DNA from: Mesorhizobium australicum
GTDB taxonomy: Bacteria; Pseudomonadota; Alphaproteobacteria; Rhizobiales; Rhizobiaceae
Direction: 5' to 3'
Assembly (NCBI RefSeq): GCF_900177325.1
Contig: NZ_FXBL01000004.1
Span: 3,782,001 to 3,846,000 of the forward strand
DNA: 64,000 nucleotides
The notes beneath the pieces were generated by a model. The model was given only the letters and a program-made list of their open reading frames with translations. It searched no databases and had not been told where the DNA came from. Made by a program: the position numbers and the translations under genes. Shown here piece after piece: positions 27,484 to 36,575 of the stretch. Each line of letters opens with the position of its first letter. The stretch's first letter is position 1.

Positions 27484-27873
27484 TCAACCGCCACCCCGCA
27501 TGGCAAGGAATACCACGCCAAGCACAACGACGAGGACAACGGCCGGCAGCGCGATCGCCAGGGCGGCCGGACCGGCGAACAGGAAGGCTGCAACCAGCCC
27601 TCCCCCGACCAGGGCCTCCGAGACGGGATAGATCACCGGCACACGATGACCGCAGCGCGCGCAGCGGCCGCGCGCGACGAGCCAGCCGAGCACGGGAACG
27701 AGTTCCAGCGCCGTCAGCTGCGCCCCGCAGCCGTCGCAATGCGAGCGCCCGGACAGCGCCGCCCATGCCGACTGGCCGACCGGCCGAGCGCGCAGCCGGT
27801 GCGCGGCAAGCCCGGCGAAGCTGGCGATCGAGGCGCCGAACAGGAAGAGCAGGAACGAGATGAACACTGCCAT
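27484..27873 (-). CDS. Half-size prepilin-peptidase-like protein (N-terminal zinc domain only)
   Basis: 129 residues. It starts with a membrane segment ([20 protein letters not shown]), then has two CxxC pairs (CDGC and CARC) about 25 residues apart around [17 protein letters not shown], as in the N-terminal domain of type IV prepilin peptidases. One or two hydrophobic segments end it. The aspartyl-protease (A24) domain with its two catalytic Asp residues is absent, and no continuation lies downstream, since apt begins 43 bases later. Either it is a truncated paralogue or a stand-alone domain. No pilus genes are adjacent. Confidence 0.75.
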   Translation of the reverse strand: MAVFISFLLFLFGASIASFAGLAAHRLRARPVGQSAWAALSGRSHCDGCGAQLTALELVPVLGWLVARGRCARCGHRVPVIYPVSEALVGGGLVAAFLFAGPAALAIALPAVVLVVVLGVVFLAMRGGG

Positions 27874-27918
27874 GGTCGCCTCGCCGTCCCCCGCCCCATC
27901 GTCGCGCGATCATGCGCC

Positions 27919-27950
27919 TCAAAAGCAAGGGGCGCCACATGGGCGCCCTT
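27919..27950 (-). terminator. Terminator after the cytochrome bc1 operon
   Basis: On the minus strand GGCGCC (27942-27947) pairs with GGCGCC (27931-27936). The stem is extended by AAGG/CTT with one bulge, and TTGCTTTT follows. It lies 25 bases after the cytochrome c1 stop. Confidence 0.65.
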
Positions 27951-27974
27951 GTCTCAAGTCCGATCAGGTTCGGA

Positions 27975-28841
27975 TCAGTGCGGCACCGCAGCCCAGATCT
28001 TGCGCTTCGTCATGTAGACGAGGCCGGCGAAGAGGACGAGGAACACCATCACGTTGAAGCCGGTCTGCTTGCGCGCCTCCATGTGCGGCTCGGCGGCCCA
28101 CATCAGAAAGGCGGACACGTCGCGCGAATACTGGTCGACCGTCTGCGGCGAGCCGTCGTCATAGGTGACGGCGTCGTCGTTGATCGGCTTCGGCATGGCA
28201 AGCGACTTGCCGGCGATGAAATACGGATTGTAGTGCGTGCCCTCGGCGATCTCCATGCCTTCCGGCGGCGTCTCGTCGTAGCCGGTGAGCAGCGCGTGGA
28301 TGTAGTCCGGTCCGCTCTCCGCATACTGCGTGAAGATGTCGAAGACGAAGGTCGGGAAGCCGCGCTCGACAGCGCGCGCCTTGGCGATCAGCGAGAAGTC
28401 CGGCGGAACGGCGCCGCCGTTGGAAGCCGCCGCCGCCTCGTCGTTCGGGAACGGCGACGGGAAGTGGTCGGACGGGATGCCGGGGCGGGTGAACATCTCG
28501 CCATCGGCGTTCGGGCCGTCCTGCACTTCGTATTCGGCGGCGAAGGCCTTCACCTGCGCCTCGTTGTAGCCGAGCTCTTCCAAGGCGCGGAACGGCACCA
28601 GCTTCATCGAATGACAGGCCGCGCAAACTTCCTTGTAGACCTTGAGGCCGCGCTGGAGCTGACCCTTGTCGTAGGTGCCGAACGGACCGGCAAACGACCA
28701 GTCCATCTCCACCGGCTTCTTGATCGGGAAGTGGGTCGGCTCGGCGGCATTGTGGCCGGCTTCTTCCGCGCCGATCGCGAGCGCGAGGTTCGCGGTGAGA
28801 CCGAAGGCTGCGGCCGCCGCACCGATGAGGAACTTCTTCAT
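27975..28841 (-). CDS. fbcC: Cytochrome c1 of the bc1 complex
   Basis: 288 residues. A signal peptide (MKKFLIGAAAAAFGLTANLA) is followed by the haem c site CAACH at residues 73-77. The C-terminal anchor is GFNVMVFLVLFAGLVYM and a basic cytoplasmic end. GKSLAMPKPI is the likely axial-Met region. It accepts electrons from the Rieske protein and passes them to a soluble or membrane cytochrome c. The ATG at 28841 fits the signal peptide; an in-frame start 8 codons upstream is less likely. Third gene of the fbcFBC operon, 27 bases after fbcB. Confidence 0.96.
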   Translation of the reverse strand: MKKFLIGAAAAAFGLTANLALAIGAEEAGHNAAEPTHFPIKKPVEMDWSFAGPFGTYDKGQLQRGLKVYKEVCAACHSMKLVPFRALEELGYNEAQVKAFAAEYEVQDGPNADGEMFTRPGIPSDHFPSPFPNDEAAAASNGGAVPPDFSLIAKARAVERGFPTFVFDIFTQYAESGPDYIHALLTGYDETPPEGMEIAEGTHYNPYFIAGKSLAMPKPINDDAVTYDDGSPQTVDQYSRDVSAFLMWAAEPHMEARKQTGFNVMVFLVLFAGLVYMTKRKIWAAVPH

Positions 28842-28868
28842 CTCAAAAAATCCCTTGCGAGCCACGGT

Positions 28869-30173
28869 TCAGCCTTTGGTTTCCGGCGCGGCGGCGGCAC
28901 CCACCGGCTGCGCGGAGGCCGCGCCCTTGTTCTTCTCGAGCACTGCCTCGGTGATCGAGTTCGGCAGCTTGCGCGGCGTCTCGATGAGGCCAAGCACCGG
29001 CATGATGATCAGGAAGAAGCCGAAATAGTAGAGCGTGCCGATCTGCGACATGATCACGTAGACACCCTCGGCCGGACGCGAGCCCAGCCAGCCGAGCAGG
29101 ATGGCGTTGATCACGAACAGCCAGAAGAACAGCTTGTACCACGGACGGTAGACCGCCGAGCGCACCTTCGAGGTGTCGAGCCAGGGCACGAAGAACAGCA
29201 CCGCGATCGAGCCGAACATCGCCAGCACGCCACCAAGCTTGGAGTCGATCGGGCCGATGTTGAAGGTGATGGCGCGCAGGATCGCGTAGAACGGCAGGTA
29301 ATACCATTCCGGCACGATGTGGGCGGGCGTCTTCAGCGGGTTGGCGACCGTGTAGTTGTCGGGGTGGCCGAGGAAGTTCGGGATGTAGAACACGAAATAG
29401 GCAAACACGGCCAGGAACACGATCATCGCGAACGCGTCCTTGATGGTCGCATGCGGCGTGAACGGGACCGTGTCGGTCTTCGACTTCACCTCGATGCCGG
29501 TCGGGTTGGTCTGGCCGGTGACGTGCAGCGCCCAGACGTGCAGCACCACGACGCCCGCGATCATGAACGGCAGCAGGTAGTGCAGCGCGAAGAAGCGGTT
29601 CAGCGTCGGGTTGTCCACCGCGAAGCCGCCGAGCAGCAGCTGCTGGATCCAGTCGCCGACGAGCGGAATGGCGGTGAAGAAGCCGGTGATGACGGTGGCG
29701 CCCCAGAACGACATCTGGCCCCAAGGCAGCACGTAGCCCATGAAGCCGGTCGCCATCATCAGGAGGTAGATGATGCAGCCGAGGATCCAGAGCAGCTCGC
29801 GCGGCGCCTTGTAGGAGCCGTAGTAGAGACCGCGCATGATGTGGATGTAGACGGCGATGAAGAAGAACGACGCGCCGTTGGCGTGCAGGTAGCGCAAGAG
29901 CCAGCCGGAATTGACGTCGCGCATGATCTTCTCGACCGAGGTAAAGGCGAGCGTCGTGTCGGCCGCGTAGTGCATCGCCAGCACCACGCCGGTGACGATC
30001 TGCGCCACCAGCATGATCGAGAGGATGCCGCCGAAGGTGTAGGCGTAGTTCAGGTTGCGCGGCACCGGATAGGCCACGAAGGAATCGTAGATCAGCCGCG
30101 GCAGCGGCATGCGCTGGTCGATCCAGCGTCCGAGGCCCGAGCTGGGCGTATAGGTCGAGTGTCCACCGCTCAT
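28869..30173 (-). CDS. fbcB: Cytochrome b of the bc1 complex
   Basis: 434 residues, the full-length bacterial form with eight membrane helices. The Qo-site PEWY motif is in [17 protein letters not shown]. The haem-ligand histidines lie in the second and fourth helices ([29 protein letters not shown]). It holds haems bL and bH and both quinone sites. It lies 13 bases after fbcF. The C-terminal tail after [16 protein letters not shown] is Ala-rich. Confidence 0.97.
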   Translation of the reverse strand: MSGGHSTYTPSSGLGRWIDQRMPLPRLIYDSFVAYPVPRNLNYAYTFGGILSIMLVAQIVTGVVLAMHYAADTTLAFTSVEKIMRDVNSGWLLRYLHANGASFFFIAVYIHIMRGLYYGSYKAPRELLWILGCIIYLLMMATGFMGYVLPWGQMSFWGATVITGFFTAIPLVGDWIQQLLLGGFAVDNPTLNRFFALHYLLPFMIAGVVVLHVWALHVTGQTNPTGIEVKSKTDTVPFTPHATIKDAFAMIVFLAVFAYFVFYIPNFLGHPDNYTVANPLKTPAHIVPEWYYLPFYAILRAITFNIGPIDSKLGGVLAMFGSIAVLFFVPWLDTSKVRSAVYRPWYKLFFWLFVINAILLGWLGSRPAEGVYVIMSQIGTLYYFGFFLIIMPVLGLIETPRKLPNSITEAVLEKNKGAASAQPVGAAAAPETKG

Positions 30174-30186
30174 CGGAATGCTCCCC

Positions 30187-30750
30187 TCAACCGATCTTGA
30201 TCTTCGTATCCGAGAGGAACTCGAACACCGGAACCGCGAGGTTCTCAGGCGCCGGGCCTTTGCGGATGCGGCCGGCCGTGTCGTAGTGCGAGCCGTGGCA
30301 CGGGCAGAACCAGCCGCCGAAATCGCCCTGCTGGCCGAGCGGCACGCAGCCGAGATGGGTGCAGGAGCCGATCATGACGATCCAGTTCTCCTTGCCCTCG
30401 CCCGCCGAGCGGTCGATGTCGGTAGCGGGCGCGTCGGCGCCGATATTGGCGTTGCGCGCGACCGGGTCCTTGAGCTCATCGAGCTTCACCGCCTTGGCGG
30501 CCTCGACTTCCTCATTGGTGCGGTTGCGGATGAACACCGGCTTGCCGCGCCATTTGGCCGTCACCGACATGCCGGGCTCGATCGCCGAGACGTCCACCTC
30601 GATCGTGGCGAGCGCGAGCGTCGAGGCGTCGGGGCGCATCTGGTCGATGAACGGCCAAGCGAGGCCCGCCACGCCAACGGCGCCGGCGGCGCCAGTGGCG
30701 ATGTACAGAAAATCGCGGCGATTGGGATCGGCTGATTCGGTCGCGCTCAC
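30187..30750 (-). CDS. fbcF: Rieske iron-sulfur subunit of the bc1 complex
   Basis: 187 residues. The N-terminus has a twin-arginine-like RRDFL followed by one membrane helix ([17 protein letters not shown]). The [2Fe-2S] ligands are in CTHLGC and CPCHGS. It starts at a GTG at 30750, with AAGGAAG 8 bases upstream; the longer open frame upstream has no protein character. First gene of the fbcFBC operon, which carries electrons from quinol to cytochrome c1. Confidence 0.95.
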   Translation of the reverse strand: MSATESADPNRRDFLYIATGAAGAVGVAGLAWPFIDQMRPDASTLALATIEVDVSAIEPGMSVTAKWRGKPVFIRNRTNEEVEAAKAVKLDELKDPVARNANIGADAPATDIDRSAGEGKENWIVMIGSCTHLGCVPLGQQGDFGGWFCPCHGSHYDTAGRIRKGPAPENLAVPVFEFLSDTKIKIG

Positions 30751-31210
30751 GTGACAATCTTCCTTTTGTCTCGCACTGCCTAAAAGGCTGGACCCGGCAC
30801 CATCAGACGCCCAAACACGCGGCGTCTCCCGGCTCGGAGTCGGGCAATATTGTGGCGAGGTTTCTATGCGTCGCGTCCGGCCTTGTCCAGACGCCGACAC
30901 AGGCTGTGGGCAGTTTGTCGCGGGGGTGGCGCGGACTGTCTGCCAACGACAGGGAAGTGACGCGTTCGTCCCTCCGGGCAGCCCCATCCGCCGCCCGGCA
31001 GTCGGCAGTATTCAACAGCTCAAACCAGCGATCGAAAAGTGCGCTCGAGGCATTGGCATGATGCAGCTCGCCCAACGTCAACGGCACGTTCGAGATCGTA
31101 TGGACAGTAGTGAACTTCTGGGTAACATTTCAGGTTGCCGGCAATAGGCGGACGGCAATCGGAAGTTCAGGCGGCAGCAAGGTGCCTCTGACGAGTTGGG
31201 GGATAAACGC
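30751..31210. other. 460-base gap without a gene
   Basis: The gap lies between the divergent fbcF and the periplasmic-protein gene and must hold both promoters. Possible frames on both strands (for example 30803-31087 minus) are not convincing as protein. A GACGCC...GGCGTC inverted repeat lies near 30810-30825. Nothing else was recognised. Confidence 0.45.
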
Positions 31211-31660
31211 ATGACAAAACTACGGATCTTCGCATTCGCTCTGCTCTCGACGGTATTTGTCGACGCGCAAGTAGCAGGTGCGCTGGCCAAGGAGGAAGCC
31301 AAGAAGACCGATCGGCAGTCTACTTATGCCAAATCGAAGAAGCCCGCCAAGGCGAAATCCGCGGGACTCGCGGGCAGCGAGGGCAACGTACGTCGTCGAG
31401 TTCTCTATACGCGGGAGATGAGCGGTGGGTGCGGGAAAATGTACAAGCAGTACGTCGCCGCCTCGGGCCACTCGGCCTTCGCCTCTACGCCGATCGACTA
31501 TTTCTACGGATCGAGCGTCTGCGCCACGGCGCTCAATGCAGCGAGCGCCAAGGCCGCGGAGGAACGCGCGATGGCGTCCTGCCGGGCCGGAGCCAAGAAA
31601 TACAAGAGCGCCGGAGAAATCGGCGTGTCGGGCGCCTGCGAGATCTTCATGTCGAAGTAA
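31211..31660 (+). CDS. Secreted Cys-containing protein, unknown function
   Basis: 149 residues. A signal peptide (MTKLRIFAFALLSTVFVDAQ) is followed by a Lys-rich linker and a small domain with four cysteines (GGCGKM, SSVCATA, ASCRAG, GACEIF) that could form two disulfides in the periplasm. The Ala-rich C-terminal part is reminiscent of DUF4189-like domains, but this is weak. The ATG at 31211 has GGGGGA upstream. Its base composition is lower in GC than that of the flanking operons. It converges with the DUF6665-like gene with 7 bases between. Confidence 0.7.
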   Translation: MTKLRIFAFALLSTVFVDAQVAGALAKEEAKKTDRQSTYAKSKKPAKAKSAGLAGSEGNVRRRVLYTREMSGGCGKMYKQYVAASGHSAFASTPIDYFYGSSVCATALNAASAKAAEERAMASCRAGAKKYKSAGEIGVSGACEIFMSK

Positions 31661-31667
31661 GGCGCAG

Positions 31668-31991
31668 CTATCGGGCGCCCAGTCGCGCCAGGATGCGCTT
31701 TGGTATTCCCATCTCGCGGATGACGTCGTCGTGGCGGCGCATGCCGCAAAGTTCGCGCTGGATGAAATAGGCCTGCACAGCGGCGGCGACGGCGCGCAGA
31801 CGCTTTTCGCGCGCCTCGCCTTCGAGCCCGGCCTCGTCCTCCGCGAGCTTCGCCAGCGCCTGCTCGGCCCTGCGCCCGGCTTCGCCGAGCGAACTCGCCA
31901 TCTCGCCGAGGATCTCGTGCTCGACCGGCTGCAGCCCGGTGGCGCTTGATGCGCGCTCGACGGTGATGCGGCCGGGCAGGCGCAGCGCCAT
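31668..31991 (-). CDS. DUF6665-like small protein
   Basis: 107 residues, soluble, helical. The pattern LQPVEHEILGEMASSLGEAG, then AAVQAYFIQRELCGMRRHDD and VIREMGIPKRILARLG, matches the rhizobial DUF6665 family as remembered; no function is known. Its ATG lies 3 bases after the stop of the ABC exporter upstream, so it is the last gene of that transcript. Confidence 0.7.
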   Translation of the reverse strand: MALRLPGRITVERASSATGLQPVEHEILGEMASSLGEAGRRAEQALAKLAEDEAGLEGEAREKRLRAVAAAVQAYFIQRELCGMRRHDDVIREMGIPKRILARLGAR

Positions 31992-31994
31992 CGG

Positions 31995-33866
31995 CTACTC
32001 CGCGGCGAGCCGATCGGCGAGGAAGCCGCCCGACTGGCGCTCCCACAGCTTGGCATAGAGCCCGCCTTTGGCAATCAGGCTCTCATGCGTGCCCTCCTCC
32101 ACGATGCGACCCTTGTCGATGACGACGAGGCGGTCGAGTGCCGCGATGGTCGAGAGGCGGTGCGCGATGGCCAGCACGGTCTTACCCTCCATCATCGTGT
32201 AGAGGTTCTCCTGGATCGCGGCCTCGATCTCCGAATCGAGCGCCGAGGTCGCCTCGTCGAGGATGAGGATCGGCGCATTCTTCAACATCATCCGCGCGAT
32301 GGCGATGCGCTGACGCTGGCCGCCGGACAGCTTGACGCCGCGCTCGCCGACATGCGCGTCATAGCCCTTGCGCCCTTTCGGGTCGGACACGTTGACGATG
32401 AACTCGTGCGCCGACGCCTTCTTCGCCGCGGCGATGATCTCCTCCTCGGTGGCGTCCGGCTTGCCATAGGCGATGTTGTCGCGGATCGAGCGATGCATCA
32501 GCATCGCGTCCTGGCTGACCACGCCGAACTGGGCGCGCAGCGAGGCTTGCGTGACCGAGCGGATGTCGCGGCCGTCGAGCAGGATGCGACCGCTCTCGAC
32601 ATCGAACAGCCTGAGCGCCAGATTGACCAGCGTCGTCTTGCCGGCGCCCGACGGGCCGACCAGCGCCACCCGCTCGCCCGGGCGGATGTGCAGGTCGAGA
32701 TTGGAGATGATGCCGCTCTTCTTGCCGTAGTGGAAGGAGACGTCCTCGTAGACGAGATCGCCCTTGGCGCGCGGCATCACGGTCGCGTCCGGCGCGTCCT
32801 TGATGCCAGGCTCGACGGAGATCACCGTCGTCGCGTCCTGCACGGTGGCGAAGTTGCGGATCAGGCCGTTGATGTTGAACATCATGTAGCCCGACATCTG
32901 GTTGAGCCGGAACACCAGGCCCAGCGCCGCGGCCACCTCGCCCGTGGTGGCGGCGCCACCCATCCACTTGTTGACGGCCAGCACCGCGACGCCGGCCATC
33001 ATGAAGCCGTTGAGCAGCGCCACCGCAGCCCGCACCGTGGTGATCGAGCGTGTGAGCTGCTTCACCGCGTCGAGATAGCGCTGCATGCCCTCGCGCACAT
33101 AGTTGTGCTCGCGGCCGCCCGAATCGAACAGCTTCACCGCCATGATGTTGGTGAAGGCATCGACAATGCGGCCGTTGACGATCGAGCGCTCGTCCGCCGT
33201 GCGGCGGCCTGCCTGCCTGAGGGGCGGGAGCAGATGGTATGCGGCCCAAAGATAGCCTGCGACCCAGACGGCCAGCACCACGCCCATGATGGGATCGAGC
33301 GCGCCGAGGATCGTGGCGGCGAGGATCAGGAAGGTGAGGAAGCTCCAGACCGTCTGCAACGAGGAGACGATGAAGTCGCCCGTCGCCTCGCCGCCCTGCA
33401 GGATCTTGGTGGCGATGCGGCCCGCGAAATCGTTCTGGTAGAATTCGTAGGGCTGGTCCATCACGCGCCGAAAGGCCTGCCAGCGCACGAGCTGGTAAAA
33501 ATTCGGCACGACGACCTGCTGCTCGACGACCGCGTTGCCGATCATGACCACGGCGCGGATGACGAGGATCAGGAACAGGAACGCGGCGAGATGCGGCCAG
33601 TAGTCGGCGATCAGCGTCGCCGGATTGGCCGCGTCGAGCAGGTCGATCAGCCAGCCGACCGACCAGTAGAGCGCCGCATCGACCGCGCCCGACAGGCCAC
33701 CGGCGATCAGCAGCAGCACGAAGGGCATCTTCGCCTGGCGGGCAAAGAACAGGATGAACTGCCACGCATCGCGCGGCAGCACCGGCCGATCCGTGTCGGC
33801 GAAGGCGTCGACCACGTTCTCGAAAGGGGAGTAGAGGCGGTCCTGGAGGGTCTTGGAATCGTTCAT
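31995..33866 (-). CDS. ABC exporter (fused permease-ATPase), first of two
   Basis: 623 residues. Six membrane helices (about 40-330) are followed by an ATP-binding domain. Walker A is GPSGAGKTT, the signature LSGGQRQR, Walker B ILILDEATSALD and the H-loop AIAHRLST. All catalytic residues appear intact. It belongs to the MsbA/multidrug family. It is strongly similar in sequence and length to the exporter at 34134-36014 and could form a heterodimer with it, although a repeat element separates them. The substrate is unknown. Confidence 0.92.
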   Translation of the reverse strand: MNDSKTLQDRLYSPFENVVDAFADTDRPVLPRDAWQFILFFARQAKMPFVLLLIAGGLSGAVDAALYWSVGWLIDLLDAANPATLIADYWPHLAAFLFLILVIRAVVMIGNAVVEQQVVVPNFYQLVRWQAFRRVMDQPYEFYQNDFAGRIATKILQGGEATGDFIVSSLQTVWSFLTFLILAATILGALDPIMGVVLAVWVAGYLWAAYHLLPPLRQAGRRTADERSIVNGRIVDAFTNIMAVKLFDSGGREHNYVREGMQRYLDAVKQLTRSITTVRAAVALLNGFMMAGVAVLAVNKWMGGAATTGEVAAALGLVFRLNQMSGYMMFNINGLIRNFATVQDATTVISVEPGIKDAPDATVMPRAKGDLVYEDVSFHYGKKSGIISNLDLHIRPGERVALVGPSGAGKTTLVNLALRLFDVESGRILLDGRDIRSVTQASLRAQFGVVSQDAMLMHRSIRDNIAYGKPDATEEEIIAAAKKASAHEFIVNVSDPKGRKGYDAHVGERGVKLSGGQRQRIAIARMMLKNAPILILDEATSALDSEIEAAIQENLYTMMEGKTVLAIAHRLSTIAALDRLVVIDKGRIVEEGTHESLIAKGGLYAKLWERQSGGFLADRLAAE

Positions 33867-33960
33867 CTACGGCTAATGTAGTCCCCTGCTGCCAGCCGGA
33901 CATCCCCTCTTTGTCAGGATGAAGAAAATGTAATGGGCGGAGGGGCGGATCGAGGCGGCC

Positions 33961-34120
33961 CCCTCACCCGGCCTCCGCTTCGCTCGGCCACCCTCTCCCC
34001 GACGGGGAGAGGAGGTCTACGACCGTCGCGGCCACCTTTCCTCCGGATCGCGAAGGCGCTGGCGAACCTCCTCTCCCCTCAGGGAGAGGGTGGCCGAGCG
34101 AAGCGGAGGCCGGGTGAGGG
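33961..34120. repeat. Inverted doublet, family C (39-bp perfect outer arms)
   Basis: A 39-base outer arm (33961-33999) matches the exact reverse complement of 34082-34120. Inner similarity extends each arm to about 55 bases (CTCTCCCCGACGGGGAGAG with its inverse partner), leaving a short unique centre. It lies between two ABC exporter genes on the same strand. The same family recurs at 54106-54238. Confidence 0.92.
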
Positions 34121-34133
34121 TCGGCGACCTGCC

Positions 34134-36014
34134 CTACTCCGCTGCCGCCTCGACCTTGCCCTCCTCTTCGGGCGTCTCGTCGAGCAGGAAGCCGCCGGAC
34201 TGGCGCGCCCAGAGCTGGGCGTAGAGCCCTCCCCGCTTCACCAGCTCCTCATGCGTCCCGTCCTCGACGATCCGGCCCTTGTCCATGACGATCAGCCGGT
34301 CCATCGCTGCGATGGTGGAGAGGCGGTGCGCGATGGCGATCACGGTCTTGCCCTCCATCAGCCGGTAGAGGTTCTCCTGGATCGCCGCCTCGACCTCGGA
34401 ATCGAGCGCCGAGGTCGCTTCGTCCAGGATCAGGATCGGCGCGTCCTTGAGCATGACGCGGGCGATCGCCACGCGCTGGCGCTGGCCGCCCGACAGTTTG
34501 ACGCCGCGCTCGCCGACATGGGCGTCGTAGCCCTGGCGGCCCTTGGGGTCGCGCAGGCCCTGGATGAAGCCATCGATCTCCGCCTTGCGCGCGGCGTCCA
34601 GCATCATTTCCTCGGTCGCGTCGGGGCGGCCGTAGGTGATGTTGTCGCGCACCGAGCGGTGCAGCAGCGAGGTGTCCTGCGTGACGACGCCGATGTTGGC
34701 GCGCAGGCTGTCCTGCGTGACGCCGGCGATGTCCTGCCCGTCGATCAGGATGCGACCGCCCTCGATGTCGTAGAAGCGCAGCAGCAGATTGACCAGCGTC
34801 GATTTGCCGGCGCCCGAGCGGCCGACCACACCGATCTTCTCGCCGGCCTTGACCGTCAACGTCAGTCCCTCGATGATGCCGCGCTTCTTGCCGTAGTGGA
34901 ACCGCACGTCCTCGAAGGAGAGGTCGCCGCGCGAAACGACGATGTCCTTCGCGCCCGGCCTGTCCTCGACGAGCCGCGGCAGCGCGATCGACGTGATGCC
35001 GTCCTGCACCGTGCCGATGTTCTCGAACAGCGCCGACACCTCCCACATGATCCATTGCGACATGCCCCACAGCCGCAGCACCAGCGCCATGGCGACCGCG
35101 ACGGCGCCGATGGTGACGACGTCGCCCAGCCAGAACCAGATGGCCAGCGCCGAGATGACGAGGAGCAGGGTCGAGTTGAGCACGTAGAGCGTGCCGTAGA
35201 GGCCGGTCACCAGCCGCATCGACCGGTGGACCGTATCCAGGAACTCGCTCATGCCCTGCCGCGCATAGGCAGCTTCGCGGCGCGAATGGCTGAACAGCTT
35301 CACCGTCTGGATGTTGGTGTAGCTGTCGACCACGCGGCCGGTCATCATCGAGCGCGCGTCGGCCTGTTCCTCCGCGACCTTGCCCAGCCGTGGAATGAAG
35401 TAATAGAGCAGGCCGATATAGGCCGCGATCCAGCCGACCAGCGGCAAGGCCAGCCGCCAGTCGGACGAGCCGATGATGAACAGCATGCCGAGGAAGTAGA
35501 CGACGACGTAGTTCAGCACGTCGACGAGCTTGACGATGCATTCGCGGATGGCGAGCGCCGTCTGCATCAGCTTGGTGGCGACGCGGCCGGCGAACTCGTC
35601 CTGATAGAAGGTCATCGACTGCTTGAGCAGATAGCGGTGCACCATCCAGCGGATGCGCATGGGGAAATTGCCCATCAGCGACTGCTGGTTGAACAGCGAC
35701 TGCGCGAAGACCATGGACGGCAGCAGGATCATCACGACCACGGCCATGCCGATAAGCTTCCACTTCTCGGTCTGGAGGAAGGTCTCGCGGCTCTGCGCCG
35801 ACAGCCAGTCGACGATGTTGCCAACGAAGCCGAACATCCAAACCTCGGCGATCGCGATGCCGGCCGAGAACAGCGCGCCCGCGATGATGAGCGGCCACGT
35901 GCCCTTGGCATAGTGCAGGCAGAAGGCGAGGAAGGATCTTGGCGGTTCCGTCGGCTCCGCGGCGGGAAACGGATCGAGCAGGGACTCGAACCAGCGGAAG
36001 AGTGCAGTCATCAT
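34134..36014 (-). CDS. ABC exporter (fused permease-ATPase), second of two
   Basis: 626 residues, the same architecture as the exporter at 31995-33866. Walker A is GRSGAGKST, the signature LSGGQRQR, Walker B ILILDEATSALD and the H-loop AIAHRLST. The C-terminus ends in an acidic tail (DETPEEEGKVEAAAE). Two adjacent ATGs (36014, 36011) are possible; AGGTGAG lies upstream. A small basic gene ends 4 bases before it, so both are in one operon. Paralogous tandem exporters suggest a gene duplication. Confidence 0.92.
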   Translation of the reverse strand: MMTALFRWFESLLDPFPAAEPTEPPRSFLAFCLHYAKGTWPLIIAGALFSAGIAIAEVWMFGFVGNIVDWLSAQSRETFLQTEKWKLIGMAVVVMILLPSMVFAQSLFNQQSLMGNFPMRIRWMVHRYLLKQSMTFYQDEFAGRVATKLMQTALAIRECIVKLVDVLNYVVVYFLGMLFIIGSSDWRLALPLVGWIAAYIGLLYYFIPRLGKVAEEQADARSMMTGRVVDSYTNIQTVKLFSHSRREAAYARQGMSEFLDTVHRSMRLVTGLYGTLYVLNSTLLLVISALAIWFWLGDVVTIGAVAVAMALVLRLWGMSQWIMWEVSALFENIGTVQDGITSIALPRLVEDRPGAKDIVVSRGDLSFEDVRFHYGKKRGIIEGLTLTVKAGEKIGVVGRSGAGKSTLVNLLLRFYDIEGGRILIDGQDIAGVTQDSLRANIGVVTQDTSLLHRSVRDNITYGRPDATEEMMLDAARKAEIDGFIQGLRDPKGRQGYDAHVGERGVKLSGGQRQRVAIARVMLKDAPILILDEATSALDSEVEAAIQENLYRLMEGKTVIAIAHRLSTIAAMDRLIVMDKGRIVEDGTHEELVKRGGLYAQLWARQSGGFLLDETPEEEGKVEAAAE

Positions 36015-36018
36015 GGTC

Positions 36019-36282
36019 TCACCTGTGCCCGCTGCGCGGCGCGATCGGTTTCACGACCACGGCGCGGTCCTTGCCGCGCGGGCCGTTGGTGGCGGCCTTC
36101 ACGGCCGGTTTCGTTCCCTTCGGGCCGGTCGCACGGCCAGGATGGGGATTGGTCGCCTGCCCTCCAAGCGCCCTGCCGACGGCTGCCGACAGGGCATTGT
36201 CGGTAGGTGCGGCGGGCTTTCCGATCGTTTCGGACGGAATGGGAAGGGCGGAATGTGCGGGGTGACCCGGCTTGGCATGCAT
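36019..36282 (-). CDS. Small basic Pro/Gly/Lys-rich protein upstream of the exporter
   Basis: 87 residues, low complexity and basic (GPKGTKPAVKAATNGPRGKD), probably disordered. The ATG at 36282 has GGAG 7 bases upstream, and the stop is 4 bases before the exporter ATG, which supports co-translation. No family was recognised. Confidence 0.55.
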   Translation of the reverse strand: MHAKPGHPAHSALPIPSETIGKPAAPTDNALSAAVGRALGGQATNPHPGRATGPKGTKPAVKAATNGPRGKDRAVVVKPIAPRSGHR

Positions 36283-36370
36283 CGTCGAACTCCACGGAAA
36301 GCGATTGGCTTTACGGGCAGCCCCAGCGAACGATGCTCAAAGTGTCAGGATCGGTCGAACCAGGGTGCCG

Positions 36371-36424
36371 TCAGGCGGAAGGCCCAATCAGGCGGGCAGG
36401 CGCATAGCGCAGCTGGTAGTCCAT
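36371..36424 (-). CDS. Candidate 17-codon small ORF with a perfect ribosome site
   Basis: The minus strand reads AAGGAGGGCGGA then ATG at 36424 and encodes MDYQLRYAPARLIGPSA, stopping at 36371. The ribosome-binding site is among the strongest in the window, yet no longer frame follows. It lies 88 bases upstream of the small basic gene and the ABC exporter and could be a leader peptide or small protein. The 36283-36575 gap otherwise shows nothing. Confidence 0.4.
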   Translation of the reverse strand: MDYQLRYAPARLIGPSA

Positions 36425-36575
36425 TCCGCCCTCCTTGGTTCGAGTTGACGAGGAGCGCCGTATAGACGACTTCTCCGGCAAAGGCCAGCCCGTGTGCCGA
36501 CACTTTGCCGACAGTCGCGGATGGGTGTTGCCCGGAAGCCTCACCCGTCTCGACCTGAATCAAAGTGCGAAGTCC

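Noticed and set aside
27912..30200. Long plus-strand frame of about 760 codons antisense to the cytochrome bc1 genes
   Set aside because: A GC-rich shadow of fbcB and fbcC, His/Arg/Glu-rich with no domain. The minus-strand genes are certain.
30803..31087. Minus-strand frame of 94 codons upstream of fbcF
   Set aside because: No ribosome-binding site, no protein-like pattern, and it lies in the probable promoter region.
32085..36206. Long plus-strand frames antisense to the two ABC exporters
   Set aside because: Shadows of the exporters: low-complexity Asp/Arg/His composition and no domain.
36399..36459. tRNA-like stretch (GCGCATAGCGCAGCTGGTAG with a later GGTTCGAGT and matching GGCGC/GCGCC ends)
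   Set aside because: It is only 61 bases, has no anticodon arm and its supposed T-stem does not pair. The same bases are better explained on the minus strand as a short reading frame with a strong ribosome site.
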